Source: JAMLHH01 sp035515235 (GTDB lineage: Bacteria; Bacteroidota; Bacteroidia; Chitinophagales; JADIYW01). From it: a stretch of DNA of 64,000 nt. Below the pieces are notes generated by a model, which saw only the letters and a program-made list of their open reading frames with translations, did no database searches and was not told the origin of the DNA. The stretch lies in contig DATJBS010000042.1 of assembly GCA_035515235.1 (NCBI GenBank), positions 1 through 64,000 of the forward strand, in the 5' to 3' direction. Below are positions 26,059-34,823 of this stretch, in pieces. How positions within the stretch are numbered: the first letter of the stretch is position 1; every line of letters starts with the position of its first letter. Position numbers and translations under genes: made by a program.

Positions 26059-27822
26059 ATGAAAAAAACTACTGAAAATCTTCCAGTTTATGCTGAAAAC
26101 GTAGAATGGAAAGTGGCCAAACAAATTTATGATAATTGGGATGTGTTAATCAATAATTTTTTAGACTTGACACAATATGGTAAAGAATATTTTGAAGATA
26201 AAAGGTTTAAAGAATTATTCGGTTTAGCAGTACAGCGGTATAAACTTTATGGAGTAATGGCTGCTGAGACTTATACTGTAATAGAATCTTTATTAGGAGA
26301 TAAACTATTTGATATTGAATCTTGGGAGAAAATTAAACACTATTATGCGCAATTAATTCATAATAGATACGATAAGCCCAATACTGAAACTTTCTATAAT
26401 TCTATTTCAAGAAAAGTCTTCAATCAAGTCAGTGTAGGATTTACAGAAAGATTTGAGTTTTTTAATAATGAAGATTACCACGTCATAGAGTTTACCGAAC
26501 CTAAAGTATATAGAGAAATTACTGTTCATAAATTGACAGCTGATGTTTTTAAAGATATTTTACTCTCTTTAGACTTCAATGTAGCATGGGAAGATATCGA
26601 TAGAGATTGCAAAAATATCATGGACGAATTGACTCCGACGATGATATTTCAAAAAAATAATCTCTTTTTAGATTCTATCGAATTAGTCAATACTATTTTT
26701 TACAGAAATAGAGGAGCTTTCGTAGTCGGTAAATTACGATATAGAAGGTGGGTGATGCCTTTTGTAATTGCTATTCTGAATGAAGAAAAAGGATTGTTTG
26801 TAGACGCCTTTGTCAATAATGCATCTGACATCAGTATCATGTTCAGTTTTACGCGCTCGTCATTTATGGCGAATACACAGAAGCCCGTAGAGCTGATAGA
26901 TTACCTCAAAACGATTATGCCATTCAAGCCTATGTCTGAATTGTATGACGCCATCGGATATTTCCGGAACGGTAAGACGACGATGTATCGAGATCTGATG
27001 AATTATGTAAGAAATTATGATGACAAGTTTATCATAGCTCCAGGAATCAAAGGGATGGTCATGAGCGTATTTACATTGACAAATTATCCATTTGTATTCA
27101 AAATCATCAAAGACAAATTTGATAACCCAAAGAATGTCACCCGAGATCAAGTTGTCAATAAATACAAAGACGTAGAACTGAATGATAGAGTAGGTCGTAT
27201 GGCGTATGCGCATCAATTCGAACACCTTAGATTTCCAAGACATTTTTTCTCAGATGAATTAATTGAAGAACTCCGAACTGTAGCTACTAAATCAGTCACA
27301 ATCGAAGAAGATTACGTGATCATAATGCATTGTTATATGGAGCGTAAAATGGAGCCGCTCAATCTATATTTAGAGAAGGCTAGTTTGGTCGAATCTTGTA
27401 AAGCCATGGTAGATTATGGTAATTGTATCAAAGAATTAGCGAAAGCCAATATATTTCCCGGAGATTTACTACTCAAAAACTTTGGAGTGACTCGACATGG
27501 GAGAGTGATTTTTTACGATTATGATGAGATTTGCGATGTGACAGATTGTAGATTTAGAAGATTACCAGAAGCATTAGAAGGCGAAGAACTTCATGGACAC
27601 GAATCGATGTTCTCAGTAGATCCATCAGATGTTTTTCCTGAAGAGTTTAAAAATTTCATGGTTCCAGATGGACCTGTTGGAGTGGTGTTTATGCATGAAC
27701 ATGCTGATATTTTCACTTCAAAATTTTGGCGACAAATTCAAAGAGACATCAATAAGGGAGAGTATTTAAGATTTTATGCGTATCCTATACACACAAGATT
27801 TAAAGATCACAGAAATGATTAA
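26059..27822 (+). CDS. aceK: Isocitrate dehydrogenase kinase/phosphatase (AceK)
   Basis: Bifunctional enzyme that inactivates isocitrate dehydrogenase by phosphorylation and reverses it, controlling entry into the glyoxylate shunt. 587 residues, normal length. The ATP loop APGIKGMVMSVFTL is at 327-340, followed by FVFKIIKDKF, and the catalytic FYDYDEICDVTDCRFR is near residue 488; the N-terminal regulatory half also aligns by eye with enterobacterial AceK (RGAFVVGKLR, PF-x-I-A-I-LN). No aceA, aceB or icd gene is in the window. Such genes are best known in Proteobacteria. Confidence 0.95.
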   Translation: MKKTTENLPVYAENVEWKVAKQIYDNWDVLINNFLDLTQYGKEYFEDKRFKELFGLAVQRYKLYGVMAAETYTVIESLLGDKLFDIESWEKIKHYYAQLIHNRYDKPNTETFYNSISRKVFNQVSVGFTERFEFFNNEDYHVIEFTEPKVYREITVHKLTADVFKDILLSLDFNVAWEDIDRDCKNIMDELTPTMIFQKNNLFLDSIELVNTIFYRNRGAFVVGKLRYRRWVMPFVIAILNEEKGLFVDAFVNNASDISIMFSFTRSSFMANTQKPVELIDYLKTIMPFKPMSELYDAIGYFRNGKTTMYRDLMNYVRNYDDKFIIAPGIKGMVMSVFTLTNYPFVFKIIKDKFDNPKNVTRDQVVNKYKDVELNDRVGRMAYAHQFEHLRFPRHFFSDELIEELRTVATKSVTIEEDYVIIMHCYMERKMEPLNLYLEKASLVESCKAMVDYGNCIKELAKANIFPGDLLLKNFGVTRHGRVIFYDYDEICDVTDCRFRRLPEALEGEELHGHESMFSVDPSDVFPEEFKNFMVPDGPVGVVFMHEHADIFTSKFWRQIQRDINKGEYLRFYAYPIHTRFKDHRND

Positions 27823-27931
27823 CTTTTTGAAGGGTTGACTGTTGTAGTAGATATAGTTATTCCCGTTTCTGTGGATAAATAACTTTCATTTCATTTTTAA
27901 TTCATGGTATTTTTAACTGACTCAAACAGTT

Positions 27932-29815
27932 ATGGCTGAAGCAATTTACGAAGAAGATAATATTAGAACACTCGATTGGCGGGAGCATATAAGAATCCGA
28001 CCGGGGATGTATATAGGTAAATTAGGAGACGGTTCTTCTCCTGATGATGGTATTTATGTATTGTTGAAAGAGGTGATAGACAACTCCATCGATGAGCACA
28101 TGATGGGGCACGGTAAACAAATTGACATAGAGATAAAAGACGGAAAAGTTTCTGTAAGAGATTACGGTAGGGGTATTCCTCTAGGAAAAGTAATTGATTG
28201 TGTGTCCAAAATTAATACCGGCGGGAAATATGACTCTAAAGCGTTTCAAAAATCTGTAGGATTGAATGGAGTAGGTACAAAAGCAGTGAATGCATTGTCT
28301 TCTTCATTTACAGTAAGTTCTATCAGAGATGGCCAAATGAAAAAAGCTGTTTTTGAAAAAGGTATTATTATTGAAGATAATCCACTAGAAGTTACAGATG
28401 AGAAAAACGGAACAGCTATCGAGTTTTTTCCAGACAAATCTATTTTTAAAAATTATTCCTACGTTCAAGAATATATTCAAGAACAAATAAAATACTATGC
28501 CTACCTCAATGCAGGTTTAGTCGTCAGTTATAACAACAAGAAGTTCGTCTCAAAAAATGGTTTGTTAGATTTATTAACTGACAAATCTGATGATGCACAG
28601 TTGAGATATCCTATTATTCATTTAAAAGGAGAAGATATAGAAATCGCTTTGACACACGGTAGTCAATATGGTGAAGATTATTATTCTTTTGTGAATGGAC
28701 AGTATACTATTCAAGGGGGAACGCACTTAGCAGCATATAGAGAAGCTCTCGTGAAAACATTGAGAGAGTTTTATAAAAAGAACTTTGATACAGCAGATAT
28801 CCGTCAAGCCATTGTGGCTGCAATAGCGATTAGAGTTCAAGAACCTGTTTTTGAATCTCAAACCAAGACCAAATTAGGTTCTCAGAATATGGCTCCTGAA
28901 GGAGAGTCGTTAAAATCTTTTGTAAATGATTTTGTCAAAGAAAAATTAGATCCATTTTTACACAAAAATCCACAAGTCGCAGAAGCTTTACTCAAGCGTA
29001 TCCAACAATCAGAGAGAGAGCGCAAAGACATGGCAGGTGTGCGTAAAATCGCAAACGAACGTGCAAAATCAGCTAATCTTCACAATAAAAAATTGAGAGA
29101 TTGTAGGGTGAATTACAATAATGAGAAGCATCCTAGACATCTTGAAACGACTTTATTCATTACGGAAGGCGATTCCGCGAGTGGATCAATCACCAAAGCG
29201 AGAGATGTAGAGACACAAGCAGTATTTAGTTTGAAAGGTAAACCTTTGAATTGTTATGGTCTGACCAAAAAAATTGTCTATCAAAACGAAGAATTTAATC
29301 TTTTGCAACACGCACTCAATATTGAAGAAGATATAGAGAACCTCAGATATAATAAGATAGTAGTAGCAACAGATGCCGACGTAGATGGGATGCATATCCG
29401 ATTGCTTTTATTGACTTTCTTCTTACAATTCTTTCCAGATGTTGTGAGAAAAGGACATTTATATATATTAGAAACGCCTTTATTTAGAGTTAGAAATAAA
29501 CAAGAAACAATCTATTGTTATTCTGAATTAGAAAAGAGAGCTGCGATAGCAAAGTTAAAAGGCAAGCCAGAGATTACAAGATTTAAAGGATTGGGAGAAA
29601 TCTCACCTGATGAGTTTGGTGGTTTTATTGGAGAAGATATTCGCCTTGAACCAGTAGTAATGAAAAAGGAAGTCAAAATTGATGAGATTTTATCTTATTA
29701 CATGGGGTCTAATACTCCCGATCGACAAGTATTTATTATAGATAATCTCAAAGTAGAGAAAGACGAAGTTAAAGAAGAGCTTGTAGAAGAAAATTTAGTA
29801 GAAATAGCAGAATAA
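27932..29815 (+). CDS. parE: DNA topoisomerase IV subunit B
   Basis: 627 residues. GHKL ATPase motifs: EVIDNSIDEHMMGHG, RDYGRGIPLG and GLNGVGTKAVNALS; TOPRIM motifs LFITEGDSASGS and the metal-binding DADVDGMHI; closing segment RFKGLGEISPDEF. The length and the absence of the extra GyrB insertion favour ParE/type IV over GyrB. The parC subunit is not adjacent; rseP follows 123 bases later on the same strand. Confidence 0.95.
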   Translation: MAEAIYEEDNIRTLDWREHIRIRPGMYIGKLGDGSSPDDGIYVLLKEVIDNSIDEHMMGHGKQIDIEIKDGKVSVRDYGRGIPLGKVIDCVSKINTGGKYDSKAFQKSVGLNGVGTKAVNALSSSFTVSSIRDGQMKKAVFEKGIIIEDNPLEVTDEKNGTAIEFFPDKSIFKNYSYVQEYIQEQIKYYAYLNAGLVVSYNNKKFVSKNGLLDLLTDKSDDAQLRYPIIHLKGEDIEIALTHGSQYGEDYYSFVNGQYTIQGGTHLAAYREALVKTLREFYKKNFDTADIRQAIVAAIAIRVQEPVFESQTKTKLGSQNMAPEGESLKSFVNDFVKEKLDPFLHKNPQVAEALLKRIQQSERERKDMAGVRKIANERAKSANLHNKKLRDCRVNYNNEKHPRHLETTLFITEGDSASGSITKARDVETQAVFSLKGKPLNCYGLTKKIVYQNEEFNLLQHALNIEEDIENLRYNKIVVATDADVDGMHIRLLLLTFFLQFFPDVVRKGHLYILETPLFRVRNKQETIYCYSELEKRAAIAKLKGKPEITRFKGLGEISPDEFGGFIGEDIRLEPVVMKKEVKIDEILSYYMGSNTPDRQVFIIDNLKVEKDEVKEELVEENLVEIAE

Positions 29816-29938
29816 TACCATAAAACACACAGAGCATATTGAAATATTCAATGCATTAAGTTGTCTTAACTCCTTTATATGGTTAAGTACAAAAATATTT
29901 CAGTATTTTCGCACTCTTTAAAATAAGATCAATAAAAA

Positions 29939-31309
29939 ATGGAAGATATATTAATTAGAGCAGGTCAGTTCTTATTGAGTTTGACACTACTCGTTTTCTT
30001 ACATGAAATGGGGCATTTTATCCCCGCTAAGTTATTCAAAGTAAGAGTTTCCAAATTTTATGTGTTTTTTGACTTCCTCTTTCCTTTACCTAAAGTTTTA
30101 AATTTTTCTCTTTTTAAGAAGAAGATAGGAGAGACAGAATACGGTATTGGATGGTTTCCATTAGGCGGTTACGTCCAGATAGAAGGCATGGTAGACGAAA
30201 GCATGGATACCGAAAAGTTAAATCTTCCACCAGAACCTTGGGAATTTAGATCTAAACCGGCTTGGCAGAGATTGATCATTATGGTCGGCGGAGTTGTAGT
30301 CAATATTGTAGTAGCTATGATTATTTATAGCGGCATACTCATGTATTACGGACAGACGTATTTACCCATGAAAAATGCTACCAATGGTATCATGATAGTG
30401 GATTCATTAGGATACGAACTAGGATTTAAAGATGGAGATAAAATCATATCAGTCAATCAAAGACCAGTAGAAAAATTCAATGAGTTTACTAAAACATTGC
30501 TGATTGATGAAGCAAAAACAATTGAAATCATCAGAAATGGTGTAGATACTGCACTTCAAGTTCCAACAGGATATGTATCAAAAGTGTTGAGCAATACAGC
30601 AAAAACTAAAAAACTCAGCTTAATAGAACCACGTATTCCTGTGGAGGTAGCTGCATTAGCTCCAGGATTCAATGCCGAGAAAGCAGGATTAGAAGTTGGA
30701 GATAGAATTGTAGGAGTGAATGAAAGACCTACTTATTTCTATGACGAAATGGTCAGAGAATTCAAAGCTAATAAAGGACAAGAAGTAGAATTGCAAATAG
30801 TAAGAGCAGGTGAAAATGAAAACCTTAAAGTGCAAGTAGACTCTAACGGCACTATCGGAATCAGACCAGAAGTCGACCTTTCAAAATACTATGACATTGC
30901 TACTGTAAAATATACTCCATTACAAGCGATTCCAGCAGGAATTAACTTAGCAGTGACTTCATTGACAGACTATGTCAAACAAATGAAATTGCTCTTTAAT
31001 GGTACTGCAAAAGTCAGTGAATCAGCAGGAGGATTTATTTCTATAGCTAAGATATTTGGTACAGAGTGGGATTGGTTTAGATTTTGGAATATGACAGCGA
31101 TGATTTCTATCATTTTAGCTTTCATGAATATTCTACCTATTCCAGCTTTAGATGGCGGTCATGCGATGTTCATCATTTATGAAATGATTTTCAGAAAACC
31201 ACCTCCGTTGAAATTTATGGAGTATGCACAGATGGGCGGAATGATTTTCTTGTTATTTGTAATGTTATATTTCAACGGATTAGACTTTTTTAGAGAGTTT
31301 TTCAAATAA
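29939..31309 (+). CDS. rseP: Site-2 intramembrane metalloprotease RseP
   Basis: 456 residues. Zinc motif HEMGH (His22, Glu23, His26) lies in the first membrane helix, two PDZ-type domains lie between about 125 and 320 (GFKDGDKIISVNQRP and GLEVGDRIVGVNERP), and the second active-site motif NILPIPALDGGH with the metal-ligand aspartate is in a C-terminal helix. It cleaves membrane-bound anti-sigma factors or signal peptides within the bilayer. Its target here is not evident: the ECF sigma factor at 54.8 kb has no adjacent anti-sigma gene. Confidence 0.94.
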   Translation: MEDILIRAGQFLLSLTLLVFLHEMGHFIPAKLFKVRVSKFYVFFDFLFPLPKVLNFSLFKKKIGETEYGIGWFPLGGYVQIEGMVDESMDTEKLNLPPEPWEFRSKPAWQRLIIMVGGVVVNIVVAMIIYSGILMYYGQTYLPMKNATNGIMIVDSLGYELGFKDGDKIISVNQRPVEKFNEFTKTLLIDEAKTIEIIRNGVDTALQVPTGYVSKVLSNTAKTKKLSLIEPRIPVEVAALAPGFNAEKAGLEVGDRIVGVNERPTYFYDEMVREFKANKGQEVELQIVRAGENENLKVQVDSNGTIGIRPEVDLSKYYDIATVKYTPLQAIPAGINLAVTSLTDYVKQMKLLFNGTAKVSESAGGFISIAKIFGTEWDWFRFWNMTAMISIILAFMNILPIPALDGGHAMFIIYEMIFRKPPPLKFMEYAQMGGMIFLLFVMLYFNGLDFFREFFK

Positions 31310-31323
31310 AAAAAATAGAACTC

Positions 31324-31353
31324 TTGTGTGAAATAGATTTATTTCTATATTTG
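31324..31353 (+). promoter_or_regulatory. Consensus promoter of tRNA-Leu
   Basis: TTG at 31324-31326, exactly 19 bases, then TATATTTG at 31346-31353: a full match to the Bacteroidota housekeeping promoter. The start point would be near 31360, about 26 bases before the mature tRNA. Confidence 0.85.
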
Positions 31354-31385
31354 CACCACGTTAGCACATACGTCAGAGTTTCTAA

Positions 31386-31465
31386 GCGGAAATGGCGGAA
31401 TTGGTAGACGCGCACGACTCAAACTCGTGTACTTAGGTGTGAGGGTTCGATTCCCTCTTTCCGCA
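31386..31465 (+). tRNA. tRNA-Leu (anticodon CAA)
   Basis: Acceptor arms GCGGAAA (31386-31392) and TTTCCGC (31458-31464) pair perfectly, with discriminator A at 31465. The anticodon stem CACGA/TCGTG encloses CTCAAAC, giving anticodon CAA for UUG. The T arm is GAGGG-TTCGATT-CCCTC. A long variable region of 11 bases fits leucine. CCA is not encoded. Confidence 0.97.
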
Positions 31466-31474
31466 CATCCACTG

Positions 31475-31506
31475 AAAACCTTACAATTTATTGTAAGGTT
31501 TTTTTA
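31475..31506 (+). terminator. Terminator of tRNA-Leu
   Basis: AAAACCTTACAA pairs with TTGTAAGGTTTT around a TTTA loop, followed by TTT. It starts 10 bases after the tRNA. Confidence 0.85.
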
Positions 31507-32020
31507 TTCCTAGCATTCCTCCAGCAATAGATTACTTTCAAGTGTTTTTTTTTATTTGGGCAGCATTTCCGGCTTTCGTTCCATCTTCTCTACTTCCTCT
31601 TTTTATCGGAAGCAGAGTGATATTCCACTCTATCCGGGCTGCGGTGCAGAGCCAAGGAAGCCAAAGGTTGTGAGAGACTCTGGATAGTCATAGCGAGCTT
31701 GTTCCGCGTAGTCATTGCGGACTGAATCCGCGTTGTCATTGCGGGCCTGTTCCGCAATCTCTAAAGCATTATAATAAGATTCTGAAACGAGTTCAGAATG
31801 ACAGTTCCGGTTAATGACAGAGTCGATCGTAGACTGTATTCTATAAATGAAATCCCGTAGGGATGACATTTTGGTAAAATTTTTGTAATGTGATATAAAA
31901 AATCCCAGAGGTATGACATTTTTATGCATTGCATTTTTTTATGAGATTGCTTCGTTTTTCGCAATGACGTAGTATAAACAGTTATTGTGGGCTTGTAGCG
32001 CAATCATTATAAGATATAAA

Positions 32021-32270
32021 AAAGCATTCGTGAAATGCGCCGTAGGTGCACAAGCTTTGTAACAAAAAACCTCAAGCGATAACCGTGTGCCGTAGGTACA
32101 CAACTTCTATACTATGAAATTTATCATGAAAATATGTTTAGCCTCTACGAGACAATTTCTTTCTATAATCGTAATTTTCTATCAAGCTTGAGTATCTAAT
32201 GCACTCTATATCTTTAAGTTATAATTACATGGATATGCTTTTTGCCATACGGTTTCAATCGTGGGTATAT
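32021..32270 (+). repeat. Direct repeat, copy 1 (about 250 bp)
   Basis: Matches 32380-32629 at a constant offset of 359 bases, from CGTGAAATGCGCCGTAGGTGCA through TCTAATGCACTCTATATC to the CACGGTTTCAA unit; differences are scattered single bases. Non-coding. Confidence 0.85.
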
Positions 32271-32379
32271 AGATACTAGTACTGAATCAAAAATAAAGTC
32301 AGATTTCTTATTCTTACCTAAAGTCGTTTGAATGTAATCTCGTCATTGCGAAAAACGAAGCAATTTTTTCAAAAATTAA

Positions 32380-32629
32380 AAAGTTTTCGTGAAATGCGCC
32401 GTAGGTGCAATAGCTCTGTAACAAAAAAACCTCAAGCGATAACCGTGTGCCGTAGGTACACAACTTCTATATTATGAAACTATCTCGTAATTATGTTTTG
32501 TCTCTACGAGGCAATTACTTTCTGAAATGGTGATTTTCTATTAAGATTGAGTGTCTAATGCACTCTATATCTTTAAGTTATAATTACATGGATATGTTTT
32601 TTACCCCACGGTTTCAACCGTGGATATGC
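32380..32629 (+). repeat. Direct repeat, copy 2 (about 250 bp)
   Basis: Second copy of the block at 32021-32270. It ends 5 bases before the stop codon of the mutA-like gene. Here the terminal palindrome CCACGGTTTCAACCGTGG is perfect, whereas in copy 1 it is degraded. Confidence 0.85.
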
Positions 32630-32634
32630 AATTA

Positions 32635-34353
32635 TTATTCAATACCCAAAACCTCTAAAATATTCTCCAAGGTACCTAAGACATCGCAACCTTCATAAAT
32701 ACTAAAATCCACAGTATCGTTTTCGCTCTTGCCTGCAAGAATTATGATGGTGTCCTTAGGTGTTACTTTTAAAGCTTCTGGAATAAAAGTCTCCCAACTA
32801 GCATTATCACTACACAATACAATGATTTGTGGTTGAATCTCTTGAATTTGATTAATCACTCCATTCCAATCTTCGGGATTTTCAGATTCGTAAGAAGGGA
32901 TGCCTGCAGTAGCTAAGAAATTAAAAGCAAAAATAGCACGAGCTTTTCTCATAGATACCGTTCCGGACTCCCACAAAAATGCTTTAGGAGTGCTTCCAGT
33001 AACTTCTTGATAGTTTTGCATTCTTATTCTCAGTCTTTCAAAAGGTTCTGAAATTCTGTAAGTCTGAAGAGTAATAGAGTTTTCTTCTTTTTCTGCAAGA
33101 GATGGGAGAGGATTTGCACCATCGAGGATATTTGGATATTGATTAGTTCCCAACATGACTAGCTTTCTATTGGCAGCAGCTTTTTTCAAAGATAAGCGGT
33201 GTCTATAGATGAAAAATTCTGGAATAGCTTTCCCTACAAAAGATCGGACATAGCCTTGATATTTTTCTATGGATAAAAAAACATTCCAAGCAGGACTTTT
33301 TAAATCTTGAATCAATTGTTCTACATAGAAGCTTCCTTTAGTTGGGTCAAGGTTTTTATCTAGATAGGATTCTTCTAAAAGTAAATGTTGGATATTTCTT
33401 GAAATTCTTTGACTGAAATCATTTCCTTGATAACTGTCATACGGATGAATCATGACAGCTTCTGCGCCACCTAAGATTGCGCTAAAGCCCTCAGTAGTGA
33501 GTCGCAAGATATTAGTTGGAGTGTCTAAATTGCTTCTGTATATTTCTGCGCTTTCTGCTAAAATTTTAATTTCTGCACCTTCGTACTGATCAGCGATAAT
33601 ATTGGCTAAATGACGGAGGACTTTTATTTTTGCTATTTCAAAAAAGAAGTTAGGACCTATTGCGGTTCTGATTAGAATTGTACCTATGCTATTAGATGGG
33701 ATATTTGCTTGTTGTAATTGATGTAGATTTTCTTGTAATGCAGCAAGTATAAATGCGATTTCATCAATGATATGTCCTCCGCTATTTTTGTAGATAGAAC
33801 CATCTATACTTAAAATTCCCCAAGAAGCTTGGAGTTTTTTTCTGATTTCTATCCATTTTAATAAAGATTCAGAGTCATATTCTTTGGACTTTCCAAGATG
33901 CAATTCATTCAAAGGATTTATTCCTAAATGAATAGAGTTGTTTTTGTGTTTTTCTAAGTATGGTATTTGATCATCTGTCCAAGCTATATTTTGAAAACTC
34001 ATGGAAGCATATTCTAACTGAATATCTTTCGCTACTTGCTCTATATCTATTGTATCACCAGTACCTATAAAATGAATGTGTGAAGCTCCACCTAGTAGAT
34101 TTTTTAAAGCTTGTTGATTGGCATCTTTTGAAATATGGATAGGTGCAGTAATCTGCCATTGAGCGGAATCTCTATAAGAATTTAAAGATTGCGCTTTTTG
34201 ATCCGTATAATAAGGTTGTACTTTTATATTTTCTGGACTCGTCCAAACTAAGGTGTCATCATAGTCTTTGCCTTTCAAATCTTGAATAATTTTCTCTTTC
34301 CAAGCTTCAGGTGATATTGAATCTAATTTTGCAAAAATCTCTTTATTGGACAT
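32635..34353 (-). CDS. mutA: Methylmalonyl-CoA mutase small (non-catalytic) subunit
   Basis: 572 residues. Start MSNKEIFAKLDSISPEAWKEKIIQDLKGKDYDDTLVW is the typical N-terminus of the small subunit. The TIM-barrel region contains a substrate-side RLTTEGFSAILGGAEAVMIHPYD segment. The C-terminal B12-like domain (residues about 440-570) lacks the DxHxxG cobalamin motif, as expected for this subunit. The large subunit gene mutB, normally next to it, is not in the window: the downstream side is repeat DNA and tRNA-Leu. A TATATTTG element lies 4 bases before the ATG. Confidence 0.9.
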   Translation of the reverse strand: MSNKEIFAKLDSISPEAWKEKIIQDLKGKDYDDTLVWTSPENIKVQPYYTDQKAQSLNSYRDSAQWQITAPIHISKDANQQALKNLLGGASHIHFIGTGDTIDIEQVAKDIQLEYASMSFQNIAWTDDQIPYLEKHKNNSIHLGINPLNELHLGKSKEYDSESLLKWIEIRKKLQASWGILSIDGSIYKNSGGHIIDEIAFILAALQENLHQLQQANIPSNSIGTILIRTAIGPNFFFEIAKIKVLRHLANIIADQYEGAEIKILAESAEIYRSNLDTPTNILRLTTEGFSAILGGAEAVMIHPYDSYQGNDFSQRISRNIQHLLLEESYLDKNLDPTKGSFYVEQLIQDLKSPAWNVFLSIEKYQGYVRSFVGKAIPEFFIYRHRLSLKKAAANRKLVMLGTNQYPNILDGANPLPSLAEKEENSITLQTYRISEPFERLRIRMQNYQEVTGSTPKAFLWESGTVSMRKARAIFAFNFLATAGIPSYESENPEDWNGVINQIQEIQPQIIVLCSDNASWETFIPEALKVTPKDTIIILAGKSENDTVDFSIYEGCDVLGTLENILEVLGIE

Positions 34354-34357
34354 ACTA

Positions 34358-34365
34358 CAAATATA
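34358..34365 (-). promoter_or_regulatory. -7 element very close to the mutA start
   Basis: Minus-strand TATATTTG ends 4 bases before the ATG at 34353, the same spacing as at the GT2 gene. TTA stands 19 bases upstream in the -33 position. Suggests a leaderless or near-leaderless message. Confidence 0.45.
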
Positions 34366-34559
34366 GTAAATAGGAACGTTTTAATAATTGTTTCAATTTG
34401 AATTATATTGATTCTTCAAAAATCCATTAAGATATATTAATAATAAATTTATCTTTTAAATTTTTCATAAAACCCTTAATTTTTTGCAAAGTTTTGATTT
34501 TTTGACTTGCGCTTATTGAGGAAGTGGTATAGATTAAGGTTAATTAAAAACAAAATATT

Positions 34560-34748
34560 ATGACAACATCACAAGAATTAGAAGGAAAATGGGACCAATT
34601 AAAAGGTAAGATCAAACAAAAGTATGCTGAACTTACTGATGACGATTTGAAATTTGCTGAAGGTAAATCAGAAGAACTTTGGGGAAGACTTAAAGAAAAA
34701 TTAGGGAAAACTAAAGAAGAAATCAGAAACGAAGTTGGTGATATGTAG
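34560..34748 (+). CDS. CsbD-family stress protein
   Basis: 62 residues, highly charged. ELEGKWDQLKGKIKQKYAELTDDDLKFAEGKSEELWGRLKEKLG is the CsbD signature (an N-terminal G-x-W-x-Q-L-K-G-x-x-K motif followed by D-D-x-L). Such proteins are abundant under general stress; their mechanism is unknown. Single gene with its own terminator. Confidence 0.93.
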   Translation: MTTSQELEGKWDQLKGKIKQKYAELTDDDLKFAEGKSEELWGRLKEKLGKTKEEIRNEVGDM

Positions 34749-34773
34749 TATTCGCAAGAAAACTATATAACCA

Positions 34774-34805
34774 AAAAGAGGATGTATGTTACATCCTCTT
34801 TTTTA
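34774..34805 (+). terminator. Terminator after the CsbD gene
   Basis: AAGAGGATGT (34776-34785) pairs with ACATCCTCTT (34791-34800) around ATGTT, followed by TTTTATT. The A-run on the left lets it also act on the convergent nuclease gene. Confidence 0.85.
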
Positions 34806-34823
34806 TTGCCTATAAGTCAAAGA

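Larger units (their letters stand above)
31509..32634. repeat. Non-coding mosaic of short palindromic repeats
   Basis: No credible gene in 1.1 kb. The stretch 31675-31815 holds several copies of the modules GTCATTGCGG...CCGC and ATTCTGAAACGAGTTCAGAATGAC-like units; 31940-31970 and 32337-32360 hold ATTGC...GCAAT units; 31850-31875 and 31903-31925 hold CCCGTAGGGATGACATTTT-like or similar units; 32030-32110 and 32390-32465 hold (G)CCGTAGGT(G/A)CA units; 32245-32270 and 32607-32627 hold CACGGTTTCAACCGTGG units. Most are imperfect hairpins. The first set recurs at 60.6 and 63.2 kb. Open frames here (e.g. 31630-31929, minus) simply translate the repeats. Confidence 0.8.

Noticed and set aside
26860..27243. 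Minus-strand 127-codon open frame inside aceK
   Set aside because: Antisense shadow of a strongly conserved gene; no start context and no recognisable protein.
31630..32003. Two minus-strand open frames of 80-99 codons after tRNA-Leu
   Set aside because: Their translations (for example VILNSFQNL) are read-throughs of the palindromic repeat units, not conserved proteins.
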